From contig CAJUPU010000015.1 of the NCBI GenBank assembly GCA_910588495.1, positions 1-64,000 of the forward strand: DNA of 64,000 nt, given 5' to 3'. How positions within the stretch are numbered: the stretch's first letter is position 1; the number at the start of each line of letters is the position of its first letter. Position numbers and translations under genes: made by a program. This DNA is from an uncultured Oscillospiraceae bacterium (lineage in GTDB: Bacteria; Bacillota; Clostridia; Oscillospirales; Oscillospiraceae). The notes beneath the pieces were generated by a model, which worked only from the letters and a program-made list of their open reading frames with translations, ran no database searches and was not told the origin of the DNA. Shown piece by piece: positions 40,496-48,419 of this stretch.

Positions 40496-41926
40496 TCAAA
40501 TGGCGTCCTTGTTGACGCCCACGATCAGCTCGGACCCGGCGCCGGACTTGGTGATGGCGCTCTGGTCCACGCCCAGCTCCCGGGCCAGGATCTCCATCAC
40601 CCTGGGGGAGCAGAAGCCGCCCTGGCACCGGCCCATCCCGGCCCGGACCCGGCGCTTCACCCCGTCCACGCTCCGGGCGCCGGGGGTGCGGCGGATGGCG
40701 TCCACGATCTCGCCCTCGGTGACGGTCTCGCAGCGGCAGATCACGGTGCCGTAGGCGGGATCCTCCTTGATGAGGGCGGCGTGGGCCTCGGCGTCCAGCT
40801 CCTTGGGGTCCAGGATGCCCTTCCGGCGGGGGTCGAAGGACAGGTCCACCTCCAGGCCCAGGATGCCCTTCACGATCCCGGCCACCATGCGGCCGATAGC
40901 GGGGGCGGAGGACAGGCCGGGGGACTCGATGGCGGCGCAGTCCACGAAGCCGGGCTTGATCTCGCCGATGAAGAACTCGTGGCGGGCCTCATGGGCCCGC
41001 AGGCCCGCGAAGCTGGTGATGGTCTGGCGCAGGGGGACGTTCTTCACCGCCATGCCGCACTTGTCCCGCACGTCGTCCAACCCCGCCTGGGTGGTGGCGG
41101 TGCCCTCTTTGTTGTCGATGTCGATGGCGGTGGGGCCCACGATGATGTTGCCGTGGACGGTGGGGGCCACCAGCACGCCCTTGCCGTACTTGCCGGGGAG
41201 CTGGAAGATGGTGTTGCTCACGTGGCCCTGGGCGGAGTGGTCCAGCAGGAAGTAGTCGCCCCGGCGGGGGACGATGGTCATCTCGTCGTCGGCCACCATG
41301 TTGTGGAGCTTGTCGGAGTACAGCCCGGCGGCGTTGACCACCACCTTGGCCTCCACGTCCCCCTTGGGGGTGGTCACTTTCCAGCCGCCGTCGATCTTCT
41401 CAATGCCCGTGACCTCACTGTCGAACTGGAACTTGACGCCGTTGCGGGCGGCGTTCTCCGCCAGGGCAAAGGTCAGCCCGAAGGGGCACACGATGCCGCC
41501 GGTGGGGGCGTACAGCGCCGCCACGGCCTCGTCGCTGATGTTGGGCTCCATCTCCACCAGCTCATCCCGCTCCACGATGCGCAGGCCCTCCACCCCGTTG
41601 GCCACGCCGTTGGCGTACAGCTTGTTCAGGGCGGGGCGGTCCTCCTCGCTCATCATGACCACCAGGGAGCCGTTCTGCTCGTAGGCGAAGTCCAGCTCCC
41701 GGGCCAGCTCGGGCATGAGCAGGCTGCCCGCCACGTTCAGCTTGGCCATCAGGGACCCGTTGGTGGCGTCGTAGCCCGCGTGGACGATGGCGCTGTTGGC
41801 CTTGGAGGTGCCGCAGCACACGTCCTCCTCCCGTTCCAGCACCAGCACGTCCGCTTTATACCGGGAGATCTCCCGGGCGATGGCGCAGCCGGATACGCCT
41901 GCGCCGATGATCACGATATCGACCAT
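40496..41926 (-). CDS. GlpA-like glycerol-3-phosphate dehydrogenase (FAD, BFD-type Fe-S domain)
   Basis: ATG 41926 (AGGAG ten bases before) begins MVDIVIIGAGVSGCAIAREI, the FAD Rossmann motif; the earlier frame has no ribosome site. A DAO fold covers residues 1-365. The C-terminal 90 residues are a BFD-like [2Fe-2S] domain with ICRCETVTEGEIVDAIRR and MGRCQGGFC. 476 residues. It should oxidise glycerol-3-phosphate to dihydroxyacetone phosphate. With the next two genes it forms a three-subunit enzyme, downstream of glpF and glpK. Confidence 0.9.
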   Translation of the reverse strand: MVDIVIIGAGVSGCAIAREISRYKADVLVLEREEDVCCGTSKANSAIVHAGYDATNGSLMAKLNVAGSLLMPELARELDFAYEQNGSLVVMMSEEDRPALNKLYANGVANGVEGLRIVERDELVEMEPNISDEAVAALYAPTGGIVCPFGLTFALAENAARNGVKFQFDSEVTGIEKIDGGWKVTTPKGDVEAKVVVNAAGLYSDKLHNMVADDEMTIVPRRGDYFLLDHSAQGHVSNTIFQLPGKYGKGVLVAPTVHGNIIVGPTAIDIDNKEGTATTQAGLDDVRDKCGMAVKNVPLRQTITSFAGLRAHEARHEFFIGEIKPGFVDCAAIESPGLSSAPAIGRMVAGIVKGILGLEVDLSFDPRRKGILDPKELDAEAHAALIKEDPAYGTVICRCETVTEGEIVDAIRRTPGARSVDGVKRRVRAGMGRCQGGFCSPRVMEILARELGVDQSAITKSGAGSELIVGVNKDAI

Positions 41927-41965
41927 GCAAGACTCACTCCTTTTGAAGCTAATTTTTGCCATTTC

Positions 41966-42028
41966 CATGATAAGAGCCGGACAGCCCGGTCCGTCCCCTC
42001 CCGGAGGAGGGGACTGGGCTGCCCGGCT
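41966..42028. promoter_or_regulatory. long GC hairpin between glpF and the glpA-like gene
   Basis: GAGCCGG.CAGCCC...TCCCCTC pairs with GAGGGGA.TGGGCTG.CCGGCTC over about 25 bp with one bulge. A second stem GCCCTGAACAGGGC lies at 42071-42084. No T-run follows on the minus strand, so it may be an RNA-processing or stabilising structure, or a weak attenuator for GlpP to act on. Confidence 0.6.
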
Positions 42029-42121
42029 CACAGCGTACTCATCCACTCTGCGTGAGAGACCAGGATATCACGCCCTGTTCAGGGCTTTTCAGAAACGCCG
42101 GTCTGGACCGCCGGACGCTCC

Positions 42122-42832
42122 TTACCAGGGAATGGCCTGGTACAGCAGCACGGCGATCAGAGCGCCCACGATGGGGCCGCACAGGGTGACGATGGCATAC
42201 GGCCAGTTGGAACTGCCCTTGCCCTTGATGGGGAGGAGCTGGTGGGCAATACGGGGGCCGATGTCGCGGGCGGGGTTCATGGCGTAGCCGGTCAGGCCGC
42301 CCAGGGACATGCCGCAGGACACGATGATGGCGAACACGAAGAACTTGTCCAGGCCGCCGGCGATGCCGGGAACGTTGCCGATGCCCTTGATGGAGAACAC
42401 CAGCACGAAGGTGGCGATCACCTCAGCCAGGAAGTTCAGGGGCATGTTGGGGACGGAGGGGCCGCAGGAGAACACGCCCAGCTTGGCGCCGGGATCCTCG
42501 GTGGCGTCGAACTGATCCTTGAACAGGATGTACACCAGGCAGGCGCCCACGAACGCGCCGGCGAACTGGGCCACGATGTAGCCGGGGACGGTTTCCCAGC
42601 CCACAGATTTGTCAACGGCCAGGGCGATGGTCAGGGCGGGGTTGAAGCTGGCGCCGGAAGCCGCGCCGAAGATGAACGCGGGGACCATGACCGCAAGGCC
42701 CCAGGCCAGGGTGATCTGGATGGAGCCGGCGCCCTTCATGCCGGACTTGTTCAGCGTCACGTTGGCGACCACGCCGTCACCCAGCAGGATGAGCATCATG
42801 GTGCCCAGAAATTCAGCGATATACGGTAACAT
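42122..42832 (-). CDS. glpF: glycerol facilitator / aquaglyceroporin
   Basis: 236 residues, six membrane helices and two half-helices with SFNPALTIALA and YAMNPARDIGPR. The Asp after the second NPAR and the neighbouring residues mark a glycerol-conducting channel rather than a strict aquaporin. ATG 42832 lies nine bases after AGGAGG; the upstream TTG is too close to that site. It follows glpK by 108 bases, with a GGGGCGGGGC/GCCCCGCCCC hairpin in between (42862-42892). Confidence 0.94.
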   Translation of the reverse strand: MLPYIAEFLGTMMLILLGDGVVANVTLNKSGMKGAGSIQITLAWGLAVMVPAFIFGAASGASFNPALTIALAVDKSVGWETVPGYIVAQFAGAFVGACLVYILFKDQFDATEDPGAKLGVFSCGPSVPNMPLNFLAEVIATFVLVFSIKGIGNVPGIAGGLDKFFVFAIIVSCGMSLGGLTGYAMNPARDIGPRIAHQLLPIKGKGSSNWPYAIVTLCGPIVGALIAVLLYQAIPW

Positions 42833-42940
42833 AAACAATGACCTCCTCTTTTATTCTCTATCCCGGGGCGGGGCTTTGGCGGCCCCGCCCCGTTGAACAG
42901 ACGGGAACGGGCAGGCGGCGCTCACGCCGCGCGGGGGATC

Positions 42941-44437
42941 TCAGTCCTCCTTGGCCCAGCCGTAGGAGCACTTGACGGCCTTGCTCCAGCCCTTGCAGCG
43001 CTCGGCGCGGTCGGCCTCGCCGATGGCGGGCTCGAAGGTGCGGTCGATGGCCCAGTTCTTGATGACATCCTCCTTGTTGGTCCAGTAGCCAACGGCCAGG
43101 CCAGCCAGGTAGGCCGCGCCCATGGCGGTGGTCTCCACGCACATGGGACGGTTGACGGGCGCGCCGCTGATGTCGGCCTGCATCTGCATGAGCAGGTTGT
43201 TGGCGGAGGCGCCGCCGTCCACCTTCAGGGCGGCCAGGTTGATGCCGGAGTCGGCCTTCATGGCCTGGAGCACGTCGTTGACCTGATAGGCCATGGACTC
43301 CAGGGTGGCGCGGATGATGTGGTACTTGTTCACGCCCCGGGTGATGCCTACGATGGTGCCCCGGGCGTACTGATCCCAGTGGGGGGCGCCCAGGCCGGTG
43401 AAGGCGGGGACCACATAGCAGCCGTTGGTGTCCTTGACCTTGCGGGCCATGTACTCGGAGTCGGGGGAGGAGTCCACCAGGCGCATCTCGTCGCGCAGCC
43501 ACTGGATGGAGGCGCCGGCCACGAAGATGGAGCCCTCAAGGGCGTACTCCACCTTGCCGTCCAGGCCCCAGGCGATGGTGGTGACCAGGCCGTTCTTGGA
43601 GAACACGGGCTTCTCGCCGGTGTTCATCAGCAGGAAGCAGCCGGTGCCGTAGGTGTTCTTGGCCTCGCCGGGGGTGAAGCAGGTCTGGCCGAACAGGGCG
43701 GCCTGCTGGTCGCCGGCGGCGCCGCCGATCTTGATGGGGCCGCCGAAGAACTGGGGATCGGCCTCGCCGTACACGCAGCTGGAGGGCTTGGCCTCGGGCA
43801 GCATGGACTTGGGGATGTTCAGCTCGGCCAGGATCTCGTCGTCCCACTCCAGGGTGTTGATGTTGAACAGCAGGGTGCGGGAGGCGTTGGAGTAGTCGGT
43901 GACATGGACCTTGCCCTTGGTCAGCTTCCAGATCAGCCAGGTCTCCACGGTGCCGAAGAGCAGCTCGCCCTTCTCGGCCTTCTCCCGGGCGCCGGGCACG
44001 TTCTCCAGCAGCCAGCGCACCTTGGTGCCGGAGAAATAGGCGTCGATGACCAGGCCGGTCTTGGAGCGGATCTTGTCCACCAGGCCCTTGTCCTTCAGGG
44101 AGTCGCAGTACTCGGAGGTGCGGCGGCACTGCCACACGATGGCGTGATGGATGGGCTCGCCGGTGTTCTTGTCCCAGACGATGGTGGTCTCACGCTGGTT
44201 GGTGATGCCGATGGCGGCGATGTCCGCGGCGGTGACGCCCAGGTTCTTCATGGCCTCCTGAGCCACTTCCAGCTGGGTGGACCAGATCTCCTCGGCGTCG
44301 TGCTCGACCCAGCCGGGCTTGGGGAAGAACTGGGTGAACTCCTTCTGAGCCACGCTGCACATCTCGCCCTTCTCGTTGAACAGGATGCAGCGGTTGCTGG
44401 TGGTGCCCGCGTCCAGCGCCATGACGTACTTAGCCAT
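42941..44437 (-). CDS. glpK: glycerol kinase
   Basis: 498 residues of the FGGY family: YVMALDAGTTSNRCILFNEK (phosphate loop), AIGITNQRETTIVWD, the GAAGDQQAALFGQ and ARGTIVGITRGVNKYHI motifs and the ADP-binding region KVDGGASANNLLMQ. The His used for PTS activation in Firmicutes enzymes (HAAS-like loop near residue 230) appears as QTCFTPGEAK without the histidine, so HPr control is doubtful. First gene of the glp operon. Confidence 0.96.
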   Translation of the reverse strand: MAKYVMALDAGTTSNRCILFNEKGEMCSVAQKEFTQFFPKPGWVEHDAEEIWSTQLEVAQEAMKNLGVTAADIAAIGITNQRETTIVWDKNTGEPIHHAIVWQCRRTSEYCDSLKDKGLVDKIRSKTGLVIDAYFSGTKVRWLLENVPGAREKAEKGELLFGTVETWLIWKLTKGKVHVTDYSNASRTLLFNINTLEWDDEILAELNIPKSMLPEAKPSSCVYGEADPQFFGGPIKIGGAAGDQQAALFGQTCFTPGEAKNTYGTGCFLLMNTGEKPVFSKNGLVTTIAWGLDGKVEYALEGSIFVAGASIQWLRDEMRLVDSSPDSEYMARKVKDTNGCYVVPAFTGLGAPHWDQYARGTIVGITRGVNKYHIIRATLESMAYQVNDVLQAMKADSGINLAALKVDGGASANNLLMQMQADISGAPVNRPMCVETTAMGAAYLAGLAVGYWTNKEDVIKNWAIDRTFEPAIGEADRAERCKGWSKAVKCSYGWAKED

Positions 44438-44479
44438 ACTCGTGTTCCTCCTTCAAAAGATTACAACATATGTGAAAGC

Positions 44480-44537
44480 AGGCCGTTCGCTCCTGCCGGT
44501 CCCCTGGCTGGGGACGCTTATGCTGACAACTATTATA
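44480..44537 (-). promoter_or_regulatory. glpK promoter and leader
   Basis: TGTTATAAT (complement of 44532-44540) is an extended -10 with no clear -35. The following leader holds GTCCCC/GGGGAC (about 44500-44515) and GCAGG/CCTGC (about 44480-44500) stems before AAGGAGG. GlpP, encoded at 47701, acts as an antiterminator on such leaders in Bacillus; whether it does here is inference. Confidence 0.55.
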
Positions 44538-44658
44538 ACAGGCCGCTGGGGAAAAAGCATTCGACAACCTGGCCGGATTGTATGAATTTTATAAATTTCA
44601 TTTTGCGGCCAGCCGGAATTTGTACAGATCGTCAAGGGCTGTCAAGGTCTGGAACTCC

Positions 44659-45216
44659 TCAGCCCGCCTGGACCTGGAGGCACAGCTCTTCCGCCGGGCG
44701 CAGCACCTCCAGCAGCCCCCGCAGACAGCAGCGCACCTCCGCCCAGTCCAGCGCCTTGCGGGAGGCGCACAGCTCGATGAAGTAGCTGGTGAGGGCCCCG
44801 GCGCAGAAATCCACCACGAAGCTCCTCTGCCGGGGCAGGGCGCGGGGATCGTCCACCTGGAACAGCAGGCGGGACACCCGGGGCCGGGTGAGGCCCTGGC
44901 AGAACTCCCGCACCACCTCCGGATTGCCCGCCAGGAACACCCGGCGGTAGAAGGCCCGGTCCTCCTCCATCAGCCCGATCAGCCGCAGGCACCACGCCTC
45001 GAAGTCCAGCTCCGGGTCCTCCCGGAGGGGGGCGCCCAGCTGCTGCTCGCAGATCCAGCCCAGCACGTCGTAGATGTCCTGGAAGTGGTAGTAGAAGCTC
45101 TGCCGCTTCATCTGGGCGCTCTCCATCAGGTCCTGCACGGTGATCTTGCTCAACGGCCGCTCGCACATCAGCTGCTTCAGTGCCCGGGCGATCTTATGCT
45201 TCGTGTTGCTGCACAT
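44659..45216 (-). CDS. TetR-family regulator, DhaS-like
   Basis: ATG 45216 with AGGAGG ten bases upstream gives 185 residues. The helix-turn-helix (LSKITVQDLMESAQMKRQSF, YYHF) is of TetR type and the C-domain resembles DhaS/TetR_C_8 proteins, which in Lactococcus activate dihydroxyacetone kinase genes with a DhaK paralogue. Placement between glpK and dhaKLM supports that role. No second DhaK-like (DhaQ) protein is in the window. Confidence 0.85.
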   Translation of the reverse strand: MCSNTKHKIARALKQLMCERPLSKITVQDLMESAQMKRQSFYYHFQDIYDVLGWICEQQLGAPLREDPELDFEAWCLRLIGLMEEDRAFYRRVFLAGNPEVVREFCQGLTRPRVSRLLFQVDDPRALPRQRSFVVDFCAGALTSYFIELCASRKALDWAEVRCCLRGLLEVLRPAEELCLQVQAG

Positions 45217-45249
45217 GACGGCAAATCCTCCTAACATCTGTGCGGGGAC

Positions 45250-45309
45250 CAAAAAAAGAGCGCAGGACCAAAATCAGCGGTTTCCCACTGTCCAGACCCT
45301 GCAGCGCTC
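45250..45309 (-). terminator. intrinsic terminator in the leader of the dhaS-like gene
   Basis: On the minus strand GAGCGC..CAGG and CCTG.CGCTC pair around an inner CAGTGG-GAAA-CCGCTG hairpin and are followed by T7. It stands only about 35 bases before the regulator's start codon. A further strong stem (45336-45362, GGCC/TGGTGA...TCACCA/GGCC) precedes it, so the leader looks like an attenuator. The space 45217-45551 otherwise holds no gene. Confidence 0.65.
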
Positions 45310-45490
45310 GTCTCAAAGGCTCCTCTATTCAATTGGGCCTGGTGAGGGTCACCAAAACGGCCTCGGCATATGCTACATTCTATTTCACAATTTACCATAT
45401 ATGCCAGAAGAAAGCAACGTCTTTTGACGGACCCATGTAAAATTCGACAGTTCCTACAAAATTTTACCGGCCGATCTGCAATAATCACCA

Positions 45491-45536
45491 AAAAACTCCG
45501 CCGCCAAAGGTCCGGATCTTGGCGTCGGAGTTTTTT
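45491..45536. terminator. terminator of the ahpC operon
   Basis: ACTCCG.CGCCAA and TTGGCG.CGGAGT form the stem, with A6 and T6 on either side, so it works on both strands. Fifteen bases after the stop at 45552. Confidence 0.85.
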
Positions 45537-45551
45537 GTCATGGGGGCCGGC

Positions 45552-46217
45552 CTACAGCTTTGCCAGCAGGGTGGTCAGCTCGGCCATGGTCTTTCCGCCG
45601 GGGATGGTCTTGTCCCCGTTGACCACGGTCAGCGGCACCCGCTGGATCTGATATTTGGCCACCAGCTCGGGGTAGAGGTTGGCGTCGATCATGTGGGCGG
45701 TGACCAGGGGGTTCTCCCAGGCCACCCGCTGGGCGCTCATCACCAGCTGGGCGCAGTGGTGGCAGGCCAGGGACACGCACACCCGGATGTCCACCGGCTT
45801 TTTGATCTTGGCGATGTCTTTCAGGGTGGGCTTGTCCAGGGGCTTGGCGGCGCTGCCTGCGTTGAGCAGGGCCCCGGCGAAGCCGGTGATCTCCTTGCCG
45901 CCGGGCACGCCGTGGAACACCATCCGGCCGAACGCCTCCCCGGCGTAGATACCGGTGGCGGGGAGCAGGGAGGCGTCCAGCGCCTCGTCCGTCCCAGGAT
46001 CCTCGCCGGGGGCCAGGAACTTGCAGGACAGCTGGGGGGACAGCCCGGCGATGTGGTTGACGAAGGCAGCCATCTCGGCGCTCTTCTCCCCCTCGTCCAG
46101 CACGCACACCAAAGTGACGGGGGCGGACAGCTTGTCCAGCAGCGGTTTGAGCTGGTCCTCCAGCTCGGGGGCGATCAGGGGGCTCTTGGCGGGATGATCT
46201 TCGGGTCGGAGCGGCAT
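45552..46217 (-). CDS. stand-alone AhpF-N-like disulfide protein (double thioredoxin fold)
   Basis: 221 residues arranged as two thioredoxin folds. The second carries the active CHHC (VCVSLACHHCAQLVMSAQR) followed by YQIQRVPLTVVNGD with cis-Pro; the first lacks cysteines at the active site. This is the layout of the AhpF N-terminal domain and of protein disulfide oxidoreductases. Here it is a separate gene, so it probably shuttles electrons from a thioredoxin reductase to AhpC encoded two genes upstream. Confidence 0.87.
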   Translation of the reverse strand: MPLRPEDHPAKSPLIAPELEDQLKPLLDKLSAPVTLVCVLDEGEKSAEMAAFVNHIAGLSPQLSCKFLAPGEDPGTDEALDASLLPATGIYAGEAFGRMVFHGVPGGKEITGFAGALLNAGSAAKPLDKPTLKDIAKIKKPVDIRVCVSLACHHCAQLVMSAQRVAWENPLVTAHMIDANLYPELVAKYQIQRVPLTVVNGDKTIPGGKTMAELTTLLAKL

Positions 46218-46235
46218 GATGACTCCTCCTTTTTT

Positions 46236-46490
46236 CTATTGTCCGCGCTTTTTCGCGCCGCGCAGCATCGGAGCGGCATTCAAAAGGACGCCCAGCACCG
46301 CAGGGATGATGATATGGTCCACCGGGACGGTCAGGAACAAGATCCCTACCGTCAGCCAGGAAACGGCCTCCACGATCGTCCAGCCCCTATCTGCGCCCCT
46401 TTTCAGCCCGCTGATGACGGTCACGGCCGCCACAGCCGCATAAGCCCCAGCGGCGATGAAACGGGCGGCCGCGGCGATCGTGGCTGCCAT
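46236..46490 (-). CDS. small membrane protein between ahpC and its reductant
   Basis: 84 residues with three hydrophobic stretches (about 3-26, 39-57, 59-75). Its start abuts the ahpC stop and it ends 18 bases before the AhpF-N-like gene, so it is in the same operon. No family recognised. Function unknown. Confidence 0.65.
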   Translation of the reverse strand: MAATIAAAARFIAAGAYAAVAAVTVISGLKRGADRGWTIVEAVSWLTVGILFLTVPVDHIIIPAVLGVLLNAAPMLRGAKKRGQ

Positions 46491-47057
46491 TTACAGCAGC
46501 CCCACCAGGTCCAGGCTGGGGGTGAGGGTCTCCTCGCCGGGGTGCCAGTGGGCGGGACACACCTGGTCGCCGTGCTCGTGGACGAACTTGGCGGCCTGGA
46601 GCTTGCGCAAGAGCTCCCCGGCGCTGCGGCCGATGCCCAGGTCGTGGATCTCGTACAGCACGATCTTGCCGTCGGGGTCCAGCAGGAAGGTGCCCCGCAG
46701 GGCCTGGCCCTCCTCCTCCAGCAGCACGCCGAACTGGCGGGCCAGCGCCCCCGCCGGGTCGCCCAGCATGGGGTAGGCGACGGCCTTGATGGTGTCGGAG
46801 GCGTCCGCCCACGCCTTGTGGACGAAGTGTGTGTCCTCGCTGACGGAATAGATCTCGCAGCCCTCCGCCTGGAAGCCCTGGTACTGCTCGGCCAGGTCCT
46901 TCAGCTCGGTGGGGCACACGAAGGTGAAGTCGGCGGGGTAGAAGAATACCACCGACCAGTGGCCCAGCAGGTCCTGCTGGGTGAAGGGCTTGAACTCTCC
47001 CTGGTGGTAGCCCATGACGGAAAAGGGCTCCAGCTGCTTGCCGATCATATGCGGCAT
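46491..47057 (-). CDS. ahpC: peroxiredoxin AhpC, typical 2-Cys
   Basis: 188 residues. The peroxidatic Cys48 is in YPADFTFVCPTELKDLAEQY and the resolving Cys in GDQVCPAHW (about 167). Reduces H2O2 and organic peroxides in the cytosol. AAGGAGG precedes ATG 47057. The operon lies within the glycerol regulon, which may make sense because glycerol-3-phosphate oxidation flavoenzymes leak peroxide when oxygen is present. Confidence 0.95.
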   Translation of the reverse strand: MPHMIGKQLEPFSVMGYHQGEFKPFTQQDLLGHWSVVFFYPADFTFVCPTELKDLAEQYQGFQAEGCEIYSVSEDTHFVHKAWADASDTIKAVAYPMLGDPAGALARQFGVLLEEEGQALRGTFLLDPDGKIVLYEIHDLGIGRSAGELLRKLQAAKFVHEHGDQVCPAHWHPGEETLTPSLDLVGLL

Positions 47058-47120
47058 ATCGAATCCTCCTTAGAAAATGACAGTCCGGTCGGCCGCGCCG
47101 CCCGGCGCGGCTTCCCGTCA

Positions 47121-47149
47121 AAGATATCAGACTCCCGCTCATTTTGCAA
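47121..47149 (-). promoter_or_regulatory. ahpC promoter
   Basis: TTGCAA, 17 bases, TATCTT on the minus strand, 65 bases before the start. No PerR box matching the usual 15-mer was seen. The space 47058-47376 holds this promoter and the divergent one at 47232 and no gene. Confidence 0.5.
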
Positions 47150-47231
47150 CCAAAACTTTGCCTCTATCCCCGAAGGGCGGGCAGGCCGTCCAACAAAATG
47201 GAAAGTGTGTCAAAAATAACGGCCGCGCCCC

Positions 47232-47260
47232 TTGTATTTTTGGGCAGATCGGGCTATACT
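47232..47260 (+). promoter_or_regulatory. promoter for the four-repeat peptide gene
   Basis: TTGTAT, exactly 17 bases, TATACT. The 110-base leader contains AGCAAT/ATTGCT (47270-47289) and CCGGCA/TGCCGG (47301-47326) stems and GTGTC/GACAC (47337-47353). A true cis-regulator is possible but unproven. Confidence 0.65.
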
Positions 47261-47376
47261 GAGAGCGAAAGCAATCCGTTCGCATTGCTGAAGCTCCGCC
47301 CGGCAGGAGGGACGCACTCTTGCCGGTGTATTTGATGTGTCCATCGACGACACCACCAGTAAGGAGGGACTATCCC

Positions 47377-47589
47377 ATGGAGAAAAAGGAACCCAAGATC
47401 AAGAGCAGCCTGGGCATCACCAACATGAACGGCATCACCACCGATGACGACCGCAGCTGCGCTCTGAACGATATGAACTGCCTGGAGGGACAGGAGGAGC
47501 AGAGCTTCTCCATCACCGACATGAACGCCGTCACCAAAGACGAGGACACCAGCTGCAGCCTGGACGACATGAACTGCGAGGGCAAGTGA
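47377..47589 (+). CDS. 70-residue acidic peptide of four 16-residue repeats with alternating cysteine pairs
   Basis: ATG 47377 has AAGGAGGG eight bases before it. After a lysine-rich start (MEKKEPKIKSS) the peptide is built on an exact 16-residue period: the motif x-MN falls at Met17, 33, 49 and 65. Units 1 and 3 read ITNMNGITTDDD and ITDMNAVTKDED, without cysteine. Units 2 and 4 read CALNDMNC and CSLDDMNC (Cys28/35, Cys60/67, C-x6-C). The whole 32-residue pair is duplicated. No signal peptide or membrane helix is visible. I do not know the family; a metal-binding or RiPP-precursor peptide is conceivable, but no modifying enzyme is nearby. Confidence 0.75.
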   Translation: MEKKEPKIKSSLGITNMNGITTDDDRSCALNDMNCLEGQEEQSFSITDMNAVTKDEDTSCSLDDMNCEGK

Positions 47590-47700
47590 CGCCCCAGCCA
47601 GCGTCCTTGGACAGCCGTGCAGGCATGGAACGGCCCCGCCCGTCCCCACCGGGGGGGCGGGGGCTTGTCCTGCGCCTGTGCGGCTGTTGTGCCGCCGGGG

Positions 47701-48270
47701 CTACATCCGCCAGACCTCCCCGCTGGTGGCGGACACCGCCATGGCTCCCGCCCCCAGGGCGGCCATCACGTCCTCCTTGTCGGCGATCAGCCCCCCGGCC
47801 AGCAGGGGGATCCGGGTGGTCTGGGCGATCTTGCGGATCGTCTTTGGCATGACGCCGGGGAGCACCTCGATGAAATCGGGCTTCACGCCCTCCAGCTTGC
47901 CGATCCCCGCCAGCGCCATGGAGTCGATCACGAACAGGCGCAGCACGGTGAACAGCTTCAGCTCCCTGGCCCGGCGGATGAAGTTGGGCTTTGTGGTGAT
48001 GATGCCGTCCACCCGGGTGTTCTGGCGCAGGAAATCCACCGCGATCTCCTGGCTGGAGGACAGCCCGGCGATCAGATCCACATGGACCAGCACCACCTTG
48101 CCCGCGTCCTTGGCCCGGGCCACCATCCCGCCGATGGTGCACACGTCCCCAAACAGCAGGAACACCACCCGGATGTTCTCCAGTGTGAGGCAGTCCTCCA
48201 GCTGGTCCGGATCCTTCACCGCCGCGATCACCGGCGAGGCCAGCACCGCGTCATAGAACCGCTGATCCAA
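47701..48270 (-). CDS. glpP: glycerol uptake operon antiterminator GlpP
   Basis: 189 residues of the GlpP family: PVIAAVKDPDQLEDCL, VVFLLFGDVCTIGGMV, VLVHVDLIAGLSSSQEIAVD and LPLLAGGLIADKEDV-like PLLAGGLIADKEDV. A TIM-barrel-like protein that binds glycerol-3-phosphate and glp leader mRNA to prevent termination. It is convergent with the repeat-peptide gene and divergent from dhaK. The start has AGGGGAC rather than a strong site. Confidence 0.92.
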   Translation of the reverse strand: MDQRFYDAVLASPVIAAVKDPDQLEDCLTLENIRVVFLLFGDVCTIGGMVARAKDAGKVVLVHVDLIAGLSSSQEIAVDFLRQNTRVDGIITTKPNFIRRARELKLFTVLRLFVIDSMALAGIGKLEGVKPDFIEVLPGVMPKTIRKIAQTTRIPLLAGGLIADKEDVMAALGAGAMAVSATSGEVWRM

Positions 48271-48419
48271 ATCAGTCCCCTCCTTCGTTTTTGGGCGCCC
48301 CGGCGTGCCGGAGGCCGTCTAACTGTGCATTATACCGCCCCCGCCCCCGCCCCGCAACGCTTTTTCCCATCCATAACACCGAATATCTTGACATTTTATA
48401 TTTTAAGGAGTGTGTCCCC

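Noticed and set aside
39113..42055. Plus-strand open frame of 980 codons
   Set aside because: Antisense to the three glycerol-3-phosphate dehydrogenase genes, which are clear; translation is low-complexity His/Gly/Val with no motif.
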